From Manis javanica (taxonomy: Eukaryota > Chordata > Mammalia > Pholidota > Manidae), in assembly GCF_040802235.1 (NCBI RefSeq), contig NC_133163.1:40568501-40632500 (forward strand): DNA of 64,000 nucleotides, read 5' to 3'. The position numbers were made by a program, and so were the translations under genes. Numbering within the stretch: the first letter of the stretch is position 1; every line of letters starts with the position of its first letter. The notes beneath the pieces were generated by a model. The model worked only from the letters and a program-made list of their open reading frames with translations. It ran no database searches and was not told where the DNA came from. Positions 63,303 to 64,000 of the stretch are shown piece by piece.

Positions 63303-64000
63303 ATGTGGGGCTCTCTTGTCCCCTCCTGGTGTGAGCCAGGAGCTCTGTCTGTCTTCTCACTGTATCTCTCAATAAAAGCCTCTCCCTGGCTCTCCTACCT
63401 TGACTGTTTGCTAAGTTCATTCTTTGACTCCGCAAACCAGAACGCTGGCATCATCTTTGGGGGCTCATCTGGGATAACTTCGGAGGCCTCTCTGGCTTCT
63501 GGGTGAGGCAAGGATGCTCTTTATTTCCTTTACATGCTCTATGTGTGCCTCCAAGTTCGTCAATTTCATGGAACCCGATGCTCACCACCGCAAGAAGCCA
63601 TATGACCTGCAAATGGTGATGGAAATGGAACCCACAGGCCCTCTTGACCGACCACTGATGGACACCTAACTGCACCCCTTACTATGCCCCCTCTCAGCAT
63701 GAAGCAGCCAGAGCAGTCATCACCCCCTTTCCCTAGCTGCAGCTAGGGTCTCCATCTGTAGAGGGGGGAATGAGACAGGGACTGTAGGTGTAGTCAGGGT
63801 AGGGTTAGGGCCTCCAGGAAAGGCAAGGTGAAATATTTACAGTCAGAGCAATGTAACAGTGGGCAAAGAAGTCCCTATTGAAACTGTGTTAAGAATTATG
63901 CAAAGTCAAGGTCACACTAATTCTCTAGGGAAAGATAACAGACTAAGAGTATAGCCATCTTCAGTGAGATCAGTTAAAGGTCAAAAGGCGAGGAGCAACT
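63303..64000 (+). mobile_element. Internally deleted class I ERV, cut by window end
   Basis: Order: LTR 3' part with AATAAA at 63371-63376, a U5-like segment, a primer binding site at 63458-63475, a short decayed internal stretch (63476-63759), a polypurine tract (agaggggggaa, 63760-63770) and the probable start of the second LTR at tgagacaggg (63771). Almost all gag, pol and env sequence is missing. The upstream LTR seems to lack its 5' part, because the start seen at 63771 has no match before 63303. Located in L3HYPDH intron 1. Confidence 0.68.
63458..63475 (+). promoter_or_regulatory. Retroviral primer binding site, tRNA-Pro type
   Basis: tgggggctcatctgggat. It differs from the classical proline-tRNA complement at two positions, both explainable by CpG decay. 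It lies directly after the LTR segment. Confidence 0.8.

Overview
This is nuclear DNA of a placental mammal. It has spliced genes with GT/AG introns, a CpG-island promoter, L1 LINEs, MIR fragments, hAT/Charlie-type DNA transposon fossils and endogenous retrovirus remnants. I named three protein-coding genes from their exons and their order: CCDC175 (+ strand, 3' part only), JKAMP (- strand, complete) and L3HYPDH (+ strand, first exon only). This matches, in inverted orientation, the gene order I know from human chromosome 14q23. I see no Alu, no rodent B1/B2, no carnivore tRNA-Lys SINE and no ruminant SINE. The young repeats are all L1. That suggests a SINE-poor, L1-rich lineage (a pangolin or a xenarthran such as a sloth are guesses), but the species is not proven.

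Layout. Positions 1-42.4 kb are the last seven coding exons of CCDC175 that I can find and their large introns. The exon phases chain consistently (0-1, 1-0, 0-0, 0-1, 1-0, 0-1, 1-stop) and give about 250 C-terminal residues, mostly coiled coil. The introns hold three full-length but inactivated L1 elements: 4976-11310 (+), 21653-28118 (-) and about 35023-41878 (-). They also hold a 5'-truncated L1 (28761-29564, -), several much older L1 fragments, and an antisense ERV env relic (33.4-35.0 kb). Positions 43.6-59.5 kb are JKAMP. Its seven exons encode an intact 311-residue multi-pass ER membrane protein. Its introns hold only old repeats and one 66-bp tandem duplication. Positions 59.43-59.69 kb are a 262-bp GC-box-rich gap between the two start codons, evidently a bidirectional promoter. 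L3HYPDH exon 1 follows (59690-60206) and then the start of its first intron. That intron contains MIR fragments and, at the window end, a gutted class I ERV with a proline-tRNA-type primer binding site and a polypurine tract only about 290 bp apart.

How the genes relate. JKAMP and L3HYPDH are head-to-head and probably share regulation. CCDC175 and JKAMP are tail-to-tail: CCDC175 stops at 42363 and JKAMP at 43622. I found no evidence of a wholly new biological system. The most interesting observations concern L1 evolution. In one element the 5' UTR holds a tandem array of promoter-like units present once in its older relative. One ORF1 has an in-frame coiled-coil duplication. Two of the three endonuclease domains carry different substitutions at the same catalytic aspartate.
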